In this document: piece by piece, positions 25,230-34,225 of the stretch
Numbering within the stretch: the first letter of the stretch is position 1
Layout: every line of letters starts with the position of its first letter
From: DHVE2 group archaeon
GTDB lineage: Archaea; Thermoplasmatota; Thermoplasmata; Thermoplasmatales; Aciduliprofundaceae
Direction of reading: 5' to 3'
NCBI GenBank assembly: GCA_026993785.1
Contig: JALWRZ010000009.1
Location: forward strand, 1 to 55,346
DNA: 55,346 nucleotides
Position numbers and translations under genes: made by a program
Notes under the pieces: generated by a model
What the model saw: only the letters and a program-made list of their open reading frames with translations
Database searches by the model: none
Told to the model about the DNA's origin: nothing

Positions 25230-28200
25230 TTAACCAATAGCTAGAGCAAAAGTATCCATCCAGGTAAGCTCGGGGAATTTAAGATAGAAGGGCAATCCGC
25301 TTACCAATGCGTGGTTTATTGCATAATTGATTCCCATCTGAATGAAATTCACTATATCCATAAATATTCCTGAATTCCAGATTGGATTGCTCTCGGGTAT
25401 GAAGAATATAATTATAGAGGATATACCGCCAAGCGCTGCCTCTGTTAGCCCTGCCATCACTGTATATCTGATCAGCCTACCTGCAATCGCCTTAATCAGC
25501 GGATCAACTATAATCTCGGCACCACCACTCACCATCTTAATCAGAACATTGAGCGTGGTCGCTATGCTCGTGATTCCTATAGAGAGTGCCATCACCAGTG
25601 CCCACATACGCGGTGAAAAGAATGCCGTAATAAACTTTATCGCCAAACTTTTCTTCTCTTCATTATCCATATCGTTGGTACCCTGTGCTTTCGCTCCCAT
25701 GCTATGTCTCCTTGCCGATAATTGAATCAGATCAATAAATTGGCTTAAATATACCATAAAGTTATTGCTCCACTCCTTCATCATATCTTCTATCGGCTTT
25801 AAAAATTTCTGCACTGCCTGCGTAACCATGCGATGTATACAATCTATGAACGCATCCACTACCTTCTTCACCACCCCCACCGCTTTCTTCACAGCCTTAG
25901 CCCCAGTATGCAAGAGATCCATGAAGAACCTGGCTGCCACCTCTCCTGCGTGAATGAGGAAATTCCCCACTGCAATCAGGCCACGATATACAAAGCTACC
26001 AACCGTGATTACTGCGTTGATCGTCCACTCCGCCATTCCCTTGAACCAGTCCTCTATCCAGCTCACCAGATCTCCGGGCTTGTCTCCTGTCTCAGAGTTC
26101 TTGAGCCCTATGAAAGGAACGGCGCGAAGGATCTCTTCAGGAAGATTGGCCAGCTCGGGAGTTATGGCTGCGTAATGCCCGAATTCCTGGCCTGTGAGAT
26201 TGTGCGTGAGCTTGTAGAGCAGGGTTTGTAGAACTTCAGAATCCTTCACCTCGAAGAAGAACATGCCCACAAGATGCACTGGCATATCCGCATCGCCGAT
26301 CACGCCCATCTTCGCTACCTTCTTATCACTGCCCTGCAACTCAGATACATCTCCTCGCTCTATATCCCTATACAGCGCAGAGTTCACGAACATGGCATCC
26401 GGTACAATAAGAACATTGAGCCCTTTATCTATGAGCACATAGGGCCTGTGCCACGCATCCTTGCCGTAGATTGCAGCATCGCTGTTGTTGATGTACAGCA
26501 GATAGTATTTACCTTCGTACAGATAATGCGTGCCATCGGCACTGCTGCCATTGTACACCGCCACCACATGAACACGGGGTACACTCACCACCGAGAATCT
26601 CGTGGCTATGTAATAGCTTTTTAAATCGTGGATAATGTGCCCCATATCTACGGTGCCTGCATCTTCTAGCTCCACGCTGCTGTTGGGAGCTATGCTAAAG
26701 CTGCGCCATAGCTCCTCCACACTGTCGTTTGTCTGCTGGTCAGAGACGAGCGTGTGATAGTACGCCACCGCGGCCACATTTATCTCCGTGCTTATGTCAT
26801 CGGGCACGTCCACCCAGTAACTGTAGTTTCGCAGCTCATTCTCGCTGCGGGCCGTGTAATACGCAGCTCCTCCATTACCGTCTCTCCACGTCCACCGCGC
26901 ATACAGCCCGACAAATTTCTCATGCGCATCACCCTCTATATTGTAGCGCACAAGCTGCATATGCAGCACGAGATTGTGCAGCGGCTCTGCGTCACGCGAA
27001 TCTATGCAGCCGTCTCCATCACTGTCGCTGCTTAACGGATTCGTGTGGAACCCAAACCTGTTCGCATAGATGCGCCTCGACTTATAATCCCAGCTCCAGC
27101 CTCTTATTTCCAACGCATCGCTTAACCCATCACCATCACTATCTCTGCTAAGCGGCGAGGTTGCGTAACCTCCACGCCCCATAACTTCGTAGCCATCACT
27201 TAAACCATCACCATCGCTGTCCCAGCTACGCGGATCTGTGCGCTCTACCACCATGACCTTCACACTCTCTATCCAGCCACGACCACGGGCATCGAGCCTT
27301 ATGTGCCAGCCCCGTAACCCATCAACTCTGCGAGAGACTGCACCTAAACCCACGCTCAAGAATTCTGAGGAGTTCGTGGACCCGTGACCCACATTGTAAT
27401 CGTTGACGTAGACCCAGAGCTCTATGGTGCTGTTAGCTCCGCGTAGCCCTGCCACAAGCTTTGCATCTTTATAACTGCCACAGTATTCATCCTCTAACAC
27501 CCAGAAACTCAGACTACGGGTACCGTTCACATATGTCCTGTGCCTGTACTCGTAAACCTTGGTGTAATACTCCTCACTGTCACTTAACCCATCACCATCC
27601 GTATCCGCCTTCGTCGCAGCCGTGGTGCCGTTCACAAACTCATCATAATCGCTCAGACCATCTCCATCGCTATCTACACTGCCTGGATCTGTGCCGGATA
27701 ATAACCACTCTTCTAAATCATCGAGCCCGTCTCCATCACTATCACTTCGGTTGCTATCGCTTCTTACAACCCTGTACTGAACATCACCACTCATATCAAA
27801 CCATACCATGTCCCAGCCACTGCGCTCTACCACATCCGGCACAGCATCACCATCTCCATCTTCATATTCACTTACCACATTACCTATCCACGGACCTCTT
27901 AGCTCTACAACCCTGCCACGCCCCTCTTTCACTATCTTCGCAGCTATCTCACCATGTATCGTAGCAAGCTGAACTTTCGCTCCATGCAATACTAGCTTGA
28001 AACTACCTACCCCTTCTTTTTCATATTCTACCATGCTTACCTTACTATAGGTTGCAGTACCATCATCATACGCATGCGTGCCATCATCACTCATTACCCG
28101 AAGCACGCCTCCCGCAAATCTGTAATGCCATACAACACGCCAGGATTCTTCACGCACAAATCGCAGCAATAAATACGAGTATAACAACCCTCCCTTCTCG

Positions 28201-28583
28201 TATCTGTCCCTCTGCCAGTATCCTATTGCTCCTCTCATTTCAGCGCTCCGCAACTCGTATTTTAGCAGATGCCACCCCGCACCGTCGTTGGAATCCATCC
28301 GCATAGCATGGCTCAAATTCTTCCAAACTCCTTCATTTACGTAGATCTCTATACTGCCACTCATCAGCAACTCTTTATGACTGCGAACCTCTAAACTGCC
28401 ATCTTCCTTAAGCTCCACTACCGTGTACACGTTATCAAATACCCGGCCGCAGAATACTCCCCAGCTCCGCGGCTCCCTTAGCTCCTCCTCTTTTACAAAA
28501 TTTCCAAAAACTCCTCCCATCATCATTATTATACCTATTATTGCCCCTACCTTTATGTACCCTCTTATCTCTCTACTCTTCAT
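25230..28583 (-). CDS. Large secreted or membrane protein with thrombospondin type 3-like calcium-binding repeats
   Basis: This 1117-residue protein opens with a signal or anchor helix (VGAIIGIIMMMGGVFGNFV, residues 12-30). A domain without recognised family follows to about 240. Calcium-binding DxDxDGxxD repeats lie at 241-252, 281-293, 304-316, 327-338, 455-466, 481-492 and 520-531. A further beta-rich region (540-850) has no clear family. The last 250 residues are hydrophobic helices (for example LVMALSIGITSIATTLNVLI and YTVMAGLTEAALGG). The coding strand looks richer in G than the surroundings, which hints at a different origin. Ribosome binding site GGTGGGAAAGGG precedes the ATG. The function is unknown; calcium-stabilised surface structure is likely. 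Confidence 0.85.
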   Translation of the reverse strand: MKSREIRGYIKVGAIIGIIMMMGGVFGNFVKEEELREPRSWGVFCGRVFDNVYTVVELKEDGSLEVRSHKELLMSGSIEIYVNEGVWKNLSHAMRMDSNDGAGWHLLKYELRSAEMRGAIGYWQRDRYEKGGLLYSYLLLRFVREESWRVVWHYRFAGGVLRVMSDDGTHAYDDGTATYSKVSMVEYEKEGVGSFKLVLHGAKVQLATIHGEIAAKIVKEGRGRVVELRGPWIGNVVSEYEDGDGDAVPDVVERSGWDMVWFDMSGDVQYRVVRSDSNRSDSDGDGLDDLEEWLLSGTDPGSVDSDGDGLSDYDEFVNGTTAATKADTDGDGLSDSEEYYTKVYEYRHRTYVNGTRSLSFWVLEDEYCGSYKDAKLVAGLRGANSTIELWVYVNDYNVGHGSTNSSEFLSVGLGAVSRRVDGLRGWHIRLDARGRGWIESVKVMVVERTDPRSWDSDGDGLSDGYEVMGRGGYATSPLSRDSDGDGLSDALEIRGWSWDYKSRRIYANRFGFHTNPLSSDSDGDGCIDSRDAEPLHNLVLHMQLVRYNIEGDAHEKFVGLYARWTWRDGNGGAAYYTARSENELRNYSYWVDVPDDISTEINVAAVAYYHTLVSDQQTNDSVEELWRSFSIAPNSSVELEDAGTVDMGHIIHDLKSYYIATRFSVVSVPRVHVVAVYNGSSADGTHYLYEGKYYLLYINNSDAAIYGKDAWHRPYVLIDKGLNVLIVPDAMFVNSALYRDIERGDVSELQGSDKKVAKMGVIGDADMPVHLVGMFFFEVKDSEVLQTLLYKLTHNLTGQEFGHYAAITPELANLPEEILRAVPFIGLKNSETGDKPGDLVSWIEDWFKGMAEWTINAVITVGSFVYRGLIAVGNFLIHAGEVAARFFMDLLHTGAKAVKKAVGVVKKVVDAFIDCIHRMVTQAVQKFLKPIEDMMKEWSNNFMVYLSQFIDLIQLSARRHSMGAKAQGTNDMDNEEKKSLAIKFITAFFSPRMWALVMALSIGITSIATTLNVLIKMVSGGAEIIVDPLIKAIAGRLIRYTVMAGLTEAALGGISSIIIFFIPESNPIWNSGIFMDIVNFIQMGINYAINHALVSGLPFYLKFPELTWMDTFALAIG

Positions 28584-29000
28584 CCCTTTCCCACCTTTAT
28601 TTTTTTCTTTGTTTCTCCTTATTTTTTGTCTTTATTTATAGTTTTCTATTGAGCCCTTTATTTATAAAGTTTTAAATTGTAACATAAATATTTAGCAGAG
28701 TTTTCGGGAAAATGTGCCGCGGATTACCGTTCTCCCTGGATGTTATAGGAAATTTTATCGCTATGATGTTTATTTTTAAAGATAAACCACACCTCAAACT
28801 CACAACTATCATTACTTGCCTCACCAAAAGCTAAAGAGTGAAAGGGATTAGAGCAATTAATACAGATGCTCTCATCATGTTAATTCATTGCGTCAATAAA
28901 GAATCGCATTCTCTCTTCTCACCATTAGCTTGTTGAGCACGAGGGTTACCAGTAGCGCGGAGATAGAAAGAAATCCACGGCGCTTTAGGGGTTGAGGTCC
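28584..29000. other. Intergenic region between the surface-protein operon and an SDR gene
   Basis: These 417 bases carry an AT-rich promoter zone for the surface protein, with TATA-like sequence at 28631-28640 and a palindromic CTTTATTTATAAAG near 28656-28669. The rest shows no convincing gene. On the minus strand the SDR frame continues past its TGA for about 36 codons and contains a hydrophobic stretch, but this is weak. No tRNA or other RNA gene was recognised. Confidence 0.5.
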
Positions 29001-29798
29001 TCATAAGCTCTCTTTTTCTCTTATGGTTATTCTATCAATGAAATTGTAGACATATGGCCCTGCAGTTTCCCCACCATCTATGGTAATTATCGAGCCTGTT
29101 ATGTATTTTGCCTCATCGGATGCGAGAAATGCAAATAGCGAGGCAACTTCTTCCGGTTTCGCATGACGATTTGCGGGAATCAGAGAATTTACCTTATTCA
29201 ACATCTCAGGGGTATATTCCGCTTTCTGCATTGGTGTGAGAACATACCCGGGACATACAGCGTTAACGCGAAGCCAGGGGGCAAACTCCAGGGCTAATGT
29301 TTTGGCTAATAGTATTACTCCGGCCTTGGATGCATTGTAATTGGCGTAGAAAGGATGTCCATCGAGACCATTGGTGGATGCCGTGAATAGCACCACCCCG
29401 TATCTTTGTCTCTCCATTCGTTTTATGGCTTCTTTTGCCGTGAGAAAAGCACCATCCAGGTTCACATTGATAACTCTGCGCCATTCCTCATAGCTCATTT
29501 CCAAGAAAGAGCGACGGATGCTTATTCCAGCATTTGCAATGAGTATATCCACTCCGCCCATAGCAGCGTCTATTTTCTCGAAGGCGTTACGCACTTCATC
29601 GGGATTACCCACATCGGCCTTTACCCCGAGCATATTTGGATACCGGGAAATCACACTTTTCAGGGCATCTTCGTTAATATCTATTATGGCTACTCTGGAA
29701 CCCTCCTCTAGAAATCTCTTTGCGGTGGCAAGACCTATACCGCTTGCACCACCAGTAACTACAACCCTTTTTCCTTCCAGACTTTTATAAATGCCCAT
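29001..29798 (-). CDS. Short-chain dehydrogenase/reductase
   Basis: This 265-residue classical SDR has the NAD(P) loop VVTGGASGIGLATAKRFLE (about residues 12-30), ADVGNP, the NAG motif (ANAGISI), the catalytic set with S (FTASTNGLDGHPF), YxxxK (YNASKAGVI) and the final NAVCPGYVLTPM. The ATG at 29798 is preferred, since GGAGGT lies seven bases before it; a longer frame extends upstream without support. The substrate cannot be told. It is divergent from the CARF-type gene pair. Confidence 0.93.
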   Translation of the reverse strand: MGIYKSLEGKRVVVTGGASGIGLATAKRFLEEGSRVAIIDINEDALKSVISRYPNMLGVKADVGNPDEVRNAFEKIDAAMGGVDILIANAGISIRRSFLEMSYEEWRRVINVNLDGAFLTAKEAIKRMERQRYGVVLFTASTNGLDGHPFYANYNASKAGVILLAKTLALEFAPWLRVNAVCPGYVLTPMQKAEYTPEMLNKVNSLIPANRHAKPEEVASLFAFLASDEAKYITGSIITIDGGETAGPYVYNFIDRITIREKESL

Positions 29799-29907
29799 GG
29801 GGATACCTCCAAGGGAAATAAAAGAATAGGAGGATTTAATGGTTTGGAAAAACGCTTCGGAGAAAATAATATATTTCTGAAGCGGGATAGAGTTTAAGGA
29901 GGTAAGG

Positions 29908-30540
29908 ATGAGACTGCTATCAACACTGGGATGGACCGCGCGTGTTGTTGTGGAGGCAGCAAAGATAATTGAGCCTGATGAGAACATAGTCTTCTATGGT
30001 TACGTGGATGAAATTGAAGAGATAAGGGTGAAAAACGCGCTGGAAGAGGTGAAAAACTCCCTGGGTAATGTAAAGGAAGTCAGGGTGGATCCCATGAATT
30101 TTCAGGATTGCCTATCAAAGATTAGTAACTATATGGATGATGAATCCGTGGCAAACATAACCGGTGGAACGAAGATAATGGCTTTCTCTCTAGCTCTCAG
30201 GGCAGCTCTCATGGATATCCCGATCATATATGTGGTCACGCGAAACGGTAAAAGCTTTATAAAAAGGGTACCGGTGAAGCTCTCTGCAAGCCGGCGCAAT
30301 TTTTTTCGCATAAATGGCGAGTCCACAGCGATGCAGATTCTACGTTTAATTCTGGAAAAGCCCGATGGAAGGATTAAAATGAAAGAACTGCAAATCAGAT
30401 TAGGGAAAAAGTATTCCACACTCTCGGATGCAAAGCGCAAGCTCATCCTTGCGAATCTCGTAAAAGAAAAGAAAATTGGTCGGGAAAAAATATTGATTGC
30501 CAACGATGTAGCCTATCTCTTCGGAGGTGATCTTCTATGA
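29908..30540 (+). CDS. CARF-like domain with C-terminal winged helix (Csa3-like)
   Basis: The N-terminal part of this 210-residue protein has the Rossmann-like CARF pattern, including TLGW near the start and NITGGTKIM (residues 83-91), the ligand-loop motif found in Csa3- and DUF1887-type proteins that bind cyclic oligoadenylates. The C-terminal part (about 139-205) is a winged helix: MQILRLILEKPDGRIKMKEL then KYSTLSDAKRKLILANLVKE. Such a protein would be a ligand-controlled DNA-binding regulator. GGAGGTAAG precedes the ATG. The next gene overlaps by four bases and has a related layout. No cas gene is visible in the window. Confidence 0.75.
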   Translation: MRLLSTLGWTARVVVEAAKIIEPDENIVFYGYVDEIEEIRVKNALEEVKNSLGNVKEVRVDPMNFQDCLSKISNYMDDESVANITGGTKIMAFSLALRAALMDIPIIYVVTRNGKSFIKRVPVKLSASRRNFFRINGESTAMQILRLILEKPDGRIKMKELQIRLGKKYSTLSDAKRKLILANLVKEKKIGREKILIANDVAYLFGGDLL

Positions 30541-31277
30541 GATTTTTCATCTCCAGCCTTACAATTTACACGTACCCAGATGCAGATTCGCGGGAGAAAC
30601 TTAATAGAGAGGAGGTGCAGAAGTTCATGGAAGGTATGAAATTTGCAGGAGAATTTGACAGAGGAGTACTGTTTTCAGATTACAGCCAAGAAGAGATTGA
30701 GACGCTGGCGAAATCCCTGAGTGCTGAGGAGAAGAAATTATTTTTATCCCTCCTTCACAGGATCGCGAGTTTCAAGTGGATTAAGCTTGATTTGACTGAG
30801 TATGAGGAATCCTATGAAAAAATGAAAAATGTAATTGAGGATATTATTAGCTCTCATATTACTCTAGAAGACCTCTCCATAAAATTAAATCTGAGCTGCG
30901 GGCATAAAATAGGCTCCCTTGCCCTTTATCTAGCAACCATGCAAGTGATACATTTGAAGGAGTACTATCCTCATCTAAGCGCGAGAAAGAATACAAAGCT
31001 ATTCGTGGATGCATACCATGCGGAGAAGGGTGTTATTGAGAAGCTGCCAGTTATGAATTTTGATGGTGAGATGAAGAAAGAATGGGACTCTCTGCTTTCA
31101 TACCTTACAGTTCCGCAGACACTTCAAGCTTTCAAAAAGAGCGTGGGAGATGTGGGAGATAAGATTCTTATGTATTTCAAAAAGCATGGATATATAGAGA
31201 TGAGGGGCGAGAGGATTTATCTTACAAAAAGAGGGAGAACGCTCGCTAGATTACTGAAAAAAATAAAAAGAGATTAA
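30537..31277 (+). CDS. Second CARF-like/winged-helix protein
   Basis: This 246-residue protein overlaps the previous gene by four bases (ATGA), so they are translated together. The segment LSIKLNLSCGHKIGSLALYL resembles the CARF ligand loop of the first protein (NITGGTKIMAFSLAL) with changed residues. The C-terminus (about 195-246) is a winged helix: VGDKILMYFKKHGYIEMRGE, then YLTKRGRTLARLL. I infer a diverged paralogue or partner. The N-terminal 90 residues are not recognised. It overlaps the convergent ammonium transporter by four bases. Confidence 0.6.
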   Translation: MRFFISSLTIYTYPDADSREKLNREEVQKFMEGMKFAGEFDRGVLFSDYSQEEIETLAKSLSAEEKKLFLSLLHRIASFKWIKLDLTEYEESYEKMKNVIEDIISSHITLEDLSIKLNLSCGHKIGSLALYLATMQVIHLKEYYPHLSARKNTKLFVDAYHAEKGVIEKLPVMNFDGEMKKEWDSLLSYLTVPQTLQAFKKSVGDVGDKILMYFKKHGYIEMRGERIYLTKRGRTLARLLKKIKRD

Positions 31278-32491
31278 TCAGTGAGATATGCCTCTTCTCC
31301 TATCTCCGCCTCATCGAGACCTTTCCTTTCCTCTTCAAGGGGTACACGCACTGGAGTTATTCTATCTATGAGCCAGAGAGCACCGTATGTGAAAAGGAAT
31401 GTATATACAACGGTGATACTTACAGCAGCCAATTCTACAAGGAAGAAATGGGGGTTGCCATAGAAAAGACCGTTAGCGCCTCCAGCATTCACTGCAAGGG
31501 TGGAAAAGAGACCAAGAAGAACGACACCGGTAAATCCACCTACTCCGTGGACACCCCAAACATCCAGGGCATCATCCCAGCCCTTCTTATTCTTGTACCA
31601 TACAGCTGCATAGGCTACGATAGATGATATTATTCCCGTAAGCATTGCTACCTGCGTGGTTACATACCCAGCCATAGGGGTTATGGTAGCAAGACCTGCA
31701 ACGGCGCCTGTTAGCATCCCCAGTATCTTTGGTTTTCCCTCAAATATAACTGCGAGGATGAGCCATGTTATGGCAGCAAAGGACGCCGCTATGTCGGTGT
31801 TGAGGAATGCAATGGTAGTTATACTGTTCACCGCAAACTCGCTTCCCGCGTTAAATCCGTACCAGCCAAACCAGAGAAGCGCAGTGCCGAGGGCAACAAG
31901 TGGTATGCTATGTGGTCCCTTATGTATAACCCTTCTTCTTCCTATGTAAAATACCGAGGCAAGGGCTGCGAATCCCGCAGATGCGTGAACCACAATTCCA
32001 CCAGCAAAATCGTTCACTCCCCACTGCGCGAAGAGGCCACCACCCCATACGAGATGTACGAGGGGGAAATAAACGAACACCAGCCACAGAGTGAGGAAGA
32101 TCATCCATGCTCTAAATCTGACGCGATCTGCAAAGGCTCCTGTAATAAGTGCAGGTGTGATTATTGCAAACATCATTTGATATGCAACGAAAACCCACAT
32201 AGGCACACCTGGGTTTATGGGAGATGGAGTATTCATTGTTATACCCTGCAAAAACAAATATTTGGGGCCACCCACAATTCCGGCAACATCAGGACCGAAA
32301 GCCATGGTGAATCCAAAGAGAACCCAAAGAACCGTGGTCCATCCGAGAGATACAAAACTCTCGGCCATTATTGTCAAAACATTCTTTCTTCCCACGAGAC
32401 CTCCATAGAAGAATGCAAGACCGGGGGTCATCAGCATCACTAAGCTCGTGGCAACGAGCATAAATCCTGTATCTCCTGGATTGAAGGCCAT
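31274..32491 (-). CDS. amt: Ammonium transporter Amt
   Basis: This 405-residue membrane protein has the Amt/Mep/Rh layout of about 11 helices: GLAFFYGGLVGRKNVL at the start, FALGWYGFNAGSE-type segment (FGWYGFNAGSEFAVN), and VWGVHGVGGFTGVVLLG (with the pore histidine). It carries ammonium or ammonia across the membrane. No PII (GlnK) gene is near, which is unusual since amt and glnK are often paired in archaea. AGGTGAT lies just before the ATG. Confidence 0.95.
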   Translation of the reverse strand: MAFNPGDTGFMLVATSLVMLMTPGLAFFYGGLVGRKNVLTIMAESFVSLGWTTVLWVLFGFTMAFGPDVAGIVGGPKYLFLQGITMNTPSPINPGVPMWVFVAYQMMFAIITPALITGAFADRVRFRAWMIFLTLWLVFVYFPLVHLVWGGGLFAQWGVNDFAGGIVVHASAGFAALASVFYIGRRRVIHKGPHSIPLVALGTALLWFGWYGFNAGSEFAVNSITTIAFLNTDIAASFAAITWLILAVIFEGKPKILGMLTGAVAGLATITPMAGYVTTQVAMLTGIISSIVAYAAVWYKNKKGWDDALDVWGVHGVGGFTGVVLLGLFSTLAVNAGGANGLFYGNPHFFLVELAAVSITVVYTFLFTYGALWLIDRITPVRVPLEEERKGLDEAEIGEEAYLTD

Positions 32492-32559
32492 ATTATCACC
32501 TGTGAAAAGGGGAATGATTGCCAGGTAATTAAGTATTTCGATTTTTTTTGAAAATTTTT

Positions 32560-34128
32560 TTAAAAATTTAAGCTCTCCCCATTTCTCAGAATCAACGCAT
32601 TATCGAAGTTATGCGAGAACCAAGTTGGATTAGCGGTATGCACTGGGATAATTATCTCTGGATCGATGGCAGCAATAAACTCATAGATTTCTTCCCCACT
32701 GGCGTGGCCTGAAGCGTGGTAACCTTCTTCAAATTGCGGTTTTCCATCAGCATCTATGAAGAAACCCACGCTTCTGATTCCATATTTCTTCAGCCAGTTG
32801 CTGAGAGTTTTGAAATCAAGCTCCGCATCCTCTGATAGTGCCTCCGTGGAAGAATAAAGGTAGGTGCCCCCATAGCTCTTTATGTCCATCAGATTGGGCA
32901 TGTCATATAGGGAGAAGGCAAGGATATATTCCCCTGGAGATTCTCTTATCTCCCCTGGAGATACATATCTATCTTCCCATAGTTCATCTTGCATCAATTT
33001 TTTCTGCCACCACCCCACACTATCTTTAGGTTTATCATACACCCATATATCCGATAGCTCAATTATCGTTCCAGTCGATAAAAGACCTTTTATGGCATAG
33101 GCATCCTTCTCCGTCACCACAAGCTTCCTTCCATTTTCTCGAGCTATTTTTGCAAAAATGTTCAATCTTTCAAAGTTTCTAGCCGAGAAATCCGCAACCA
33201 CAAGCTTCCTCTCTTCACCTACAGCCGCAGAGCAGTTTTCCAACACTTCCATTTCTGTTGTGTGGCGATGCTTCTTCTCCGAAACTCGTGTTCCCTCAAT
33301 TATCAATATATTGCTGCCCCTCGCTCTTCTCACAAACTCTTTGGTTTTCTCTGCACGTTCTCCATGCACCCTGAAATCCCCGGTATATGCCACCCTAACA
33401 GATTCATGCTCAAAATCCATATTTACAATGTATCCCACTGCACCGTATATGGAATGGCCCACAGGATGCGCATTTACCCTGAAGGGAAGAGATGCAAGTT
33501 TTCCAAATTCCATGTTCTCTCTGAGATATTCCTCCCGCCTCTGATTGCTCTGTAGATATAGGAATTCCTTCTCCTCCTTACTTAGGCTTTCCGTGGGTAT
33601 AATCTTTCGGATACGCAGATATTTTCTTATTTTTTCTTCATTGCTTCGTATATTATTTCCCATGCTTTTCAAAACAGGGACAGAGCTTGTAACCTCTTCT
33701 CTAATAGCCGCGTATATTATGGAGGATGCGTTATCCGCTTTCCCCGCATCCTGATAAGCCTTTATTATGGCAAGAGTTTCCGGTGAGGCCACTATGGGGA
33801 TATGGAAACTCAGATAACCCATCATCCCGTAATGATCCATGTGGGCATGCGTTATAAGAACAGCATTCACCGGTATTTTTTCCAGATGCGGAATATGAAG
33901 ATCCGAGGGATAGAGATCTTCCCGATAGGCATCTATGGGCGGCAGAAGACCCATTTCCAGAGGATCATTGAGGCCCCTGATGGCCCTCATTCCCAAGAAT
34001 TCCTTGAAATATTTACCATAGGTAGCAAAATTGAGCCCGAAATCCAGGAAAATTCCATGATTTTCGTGGCCGAGATAAATTTTAGTGCCCCCGATGCCCT
34101 CGGCCCCATCATAAATTTTCAAATGCAT
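32560..34128 (-). CDS. RNase J-like metallo-beta-lactamase/beta-CASP protein
   Basis: This 522-residue protein has the zinc-binding HAHMDHYG motif (about residues 93-100), then VGHSIYGAVGY, YTGDFRVHG, ADFSARNFERL, SGHASGEEI and PVHTANP near the end. That order fits the beta-CASP ribonucleases, mostly RNase J-like, which act on RNA. The central region contains an insertion with a charged helix (residues 150-205). The substrate is inferred. AT-rich sequence with runs of T and A (32530-32560) follows its stop and separates it from the ammonium transporter. Confidence 0.85.
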   Translation of the reverse strand: MHLKIYDGAEGIGGTKIYLGHENHGIFLDFGLNFATYGKYFKEFLGMRAIRGLNDPLEMGLLPPIDAYREDLYPSDLHIPHLEKIPVNAVLITHAHMDHYGMMGYLSFHIPIVASPETLAIIKAYQDAGKADNASSIIYAAIREEVTSSVPVLKSMGNNIRSNEEKIRKYLRIRKIIPTESLSKEEKEFLYLQSNQRREEYLRENMEFGKLASLPFRVNAHPVGHSIYGAVGYIVNMDFEHESVRVAYTGDFRVHGERAEKTKEFVRRARGSNILIIEGTRVSEKKHRHTTEMEVLENCSAAVGEERKLVVADFSARNFERLNIFAKIARENGRKLVVTEKDAYAIKGLLSTGTIIELSDIWVYDKPKDSVGWWQKKLMQDELWEDRYVSPGEIRESPGEYILAFSLYDMPNLMDIKSYGGTYLYSSTEALSEDAELDFKTLSNWLKKYGIRSVGFFIDADGKPQFEEGYHASGHASGEEIYEFIAAIDPEIIIPVHTANPTWFSHNFDNALILRNGESLNF

Positions 34129-34192
34129 GGATGAAAATTCTCGATGGGCTATTTTAAGGTTTTCACATAGTGCAGGATGTAGAGAAATATAA

Positions 34193-34202
34193 CCTTTTTA
34201 TA
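34193..34202 (+). promoter_or_regulatory. TATA-like box of the COG2108 radical SAM gene
   Basis: CCTTTTTATA is centred about 28 bases before the ATG at 34226. No Shine-Dalgarno is seen, so a leaderless start is likely. Confidence 0.55.
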
Positions 34203-34225
34203 GGGCGGGGTCTTCATCTCAACCT

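Noticed and set aside
26729-27964. Open frames on the plus strand across the large surface protein gene
   Set aside because: They are antisense to repeated DSDGDG codons, are rich in His and Ser from that bias and show no features of real proteins.
28884-29000. In-frame continuation of the SDR gene past its TGA, with a hydrophobic stretch (SALLVTLVLNKL)
   Set aside because: The SDR family ends before this point; an open run of about 36 codons is easily chance, and no evidence for read-through exists.
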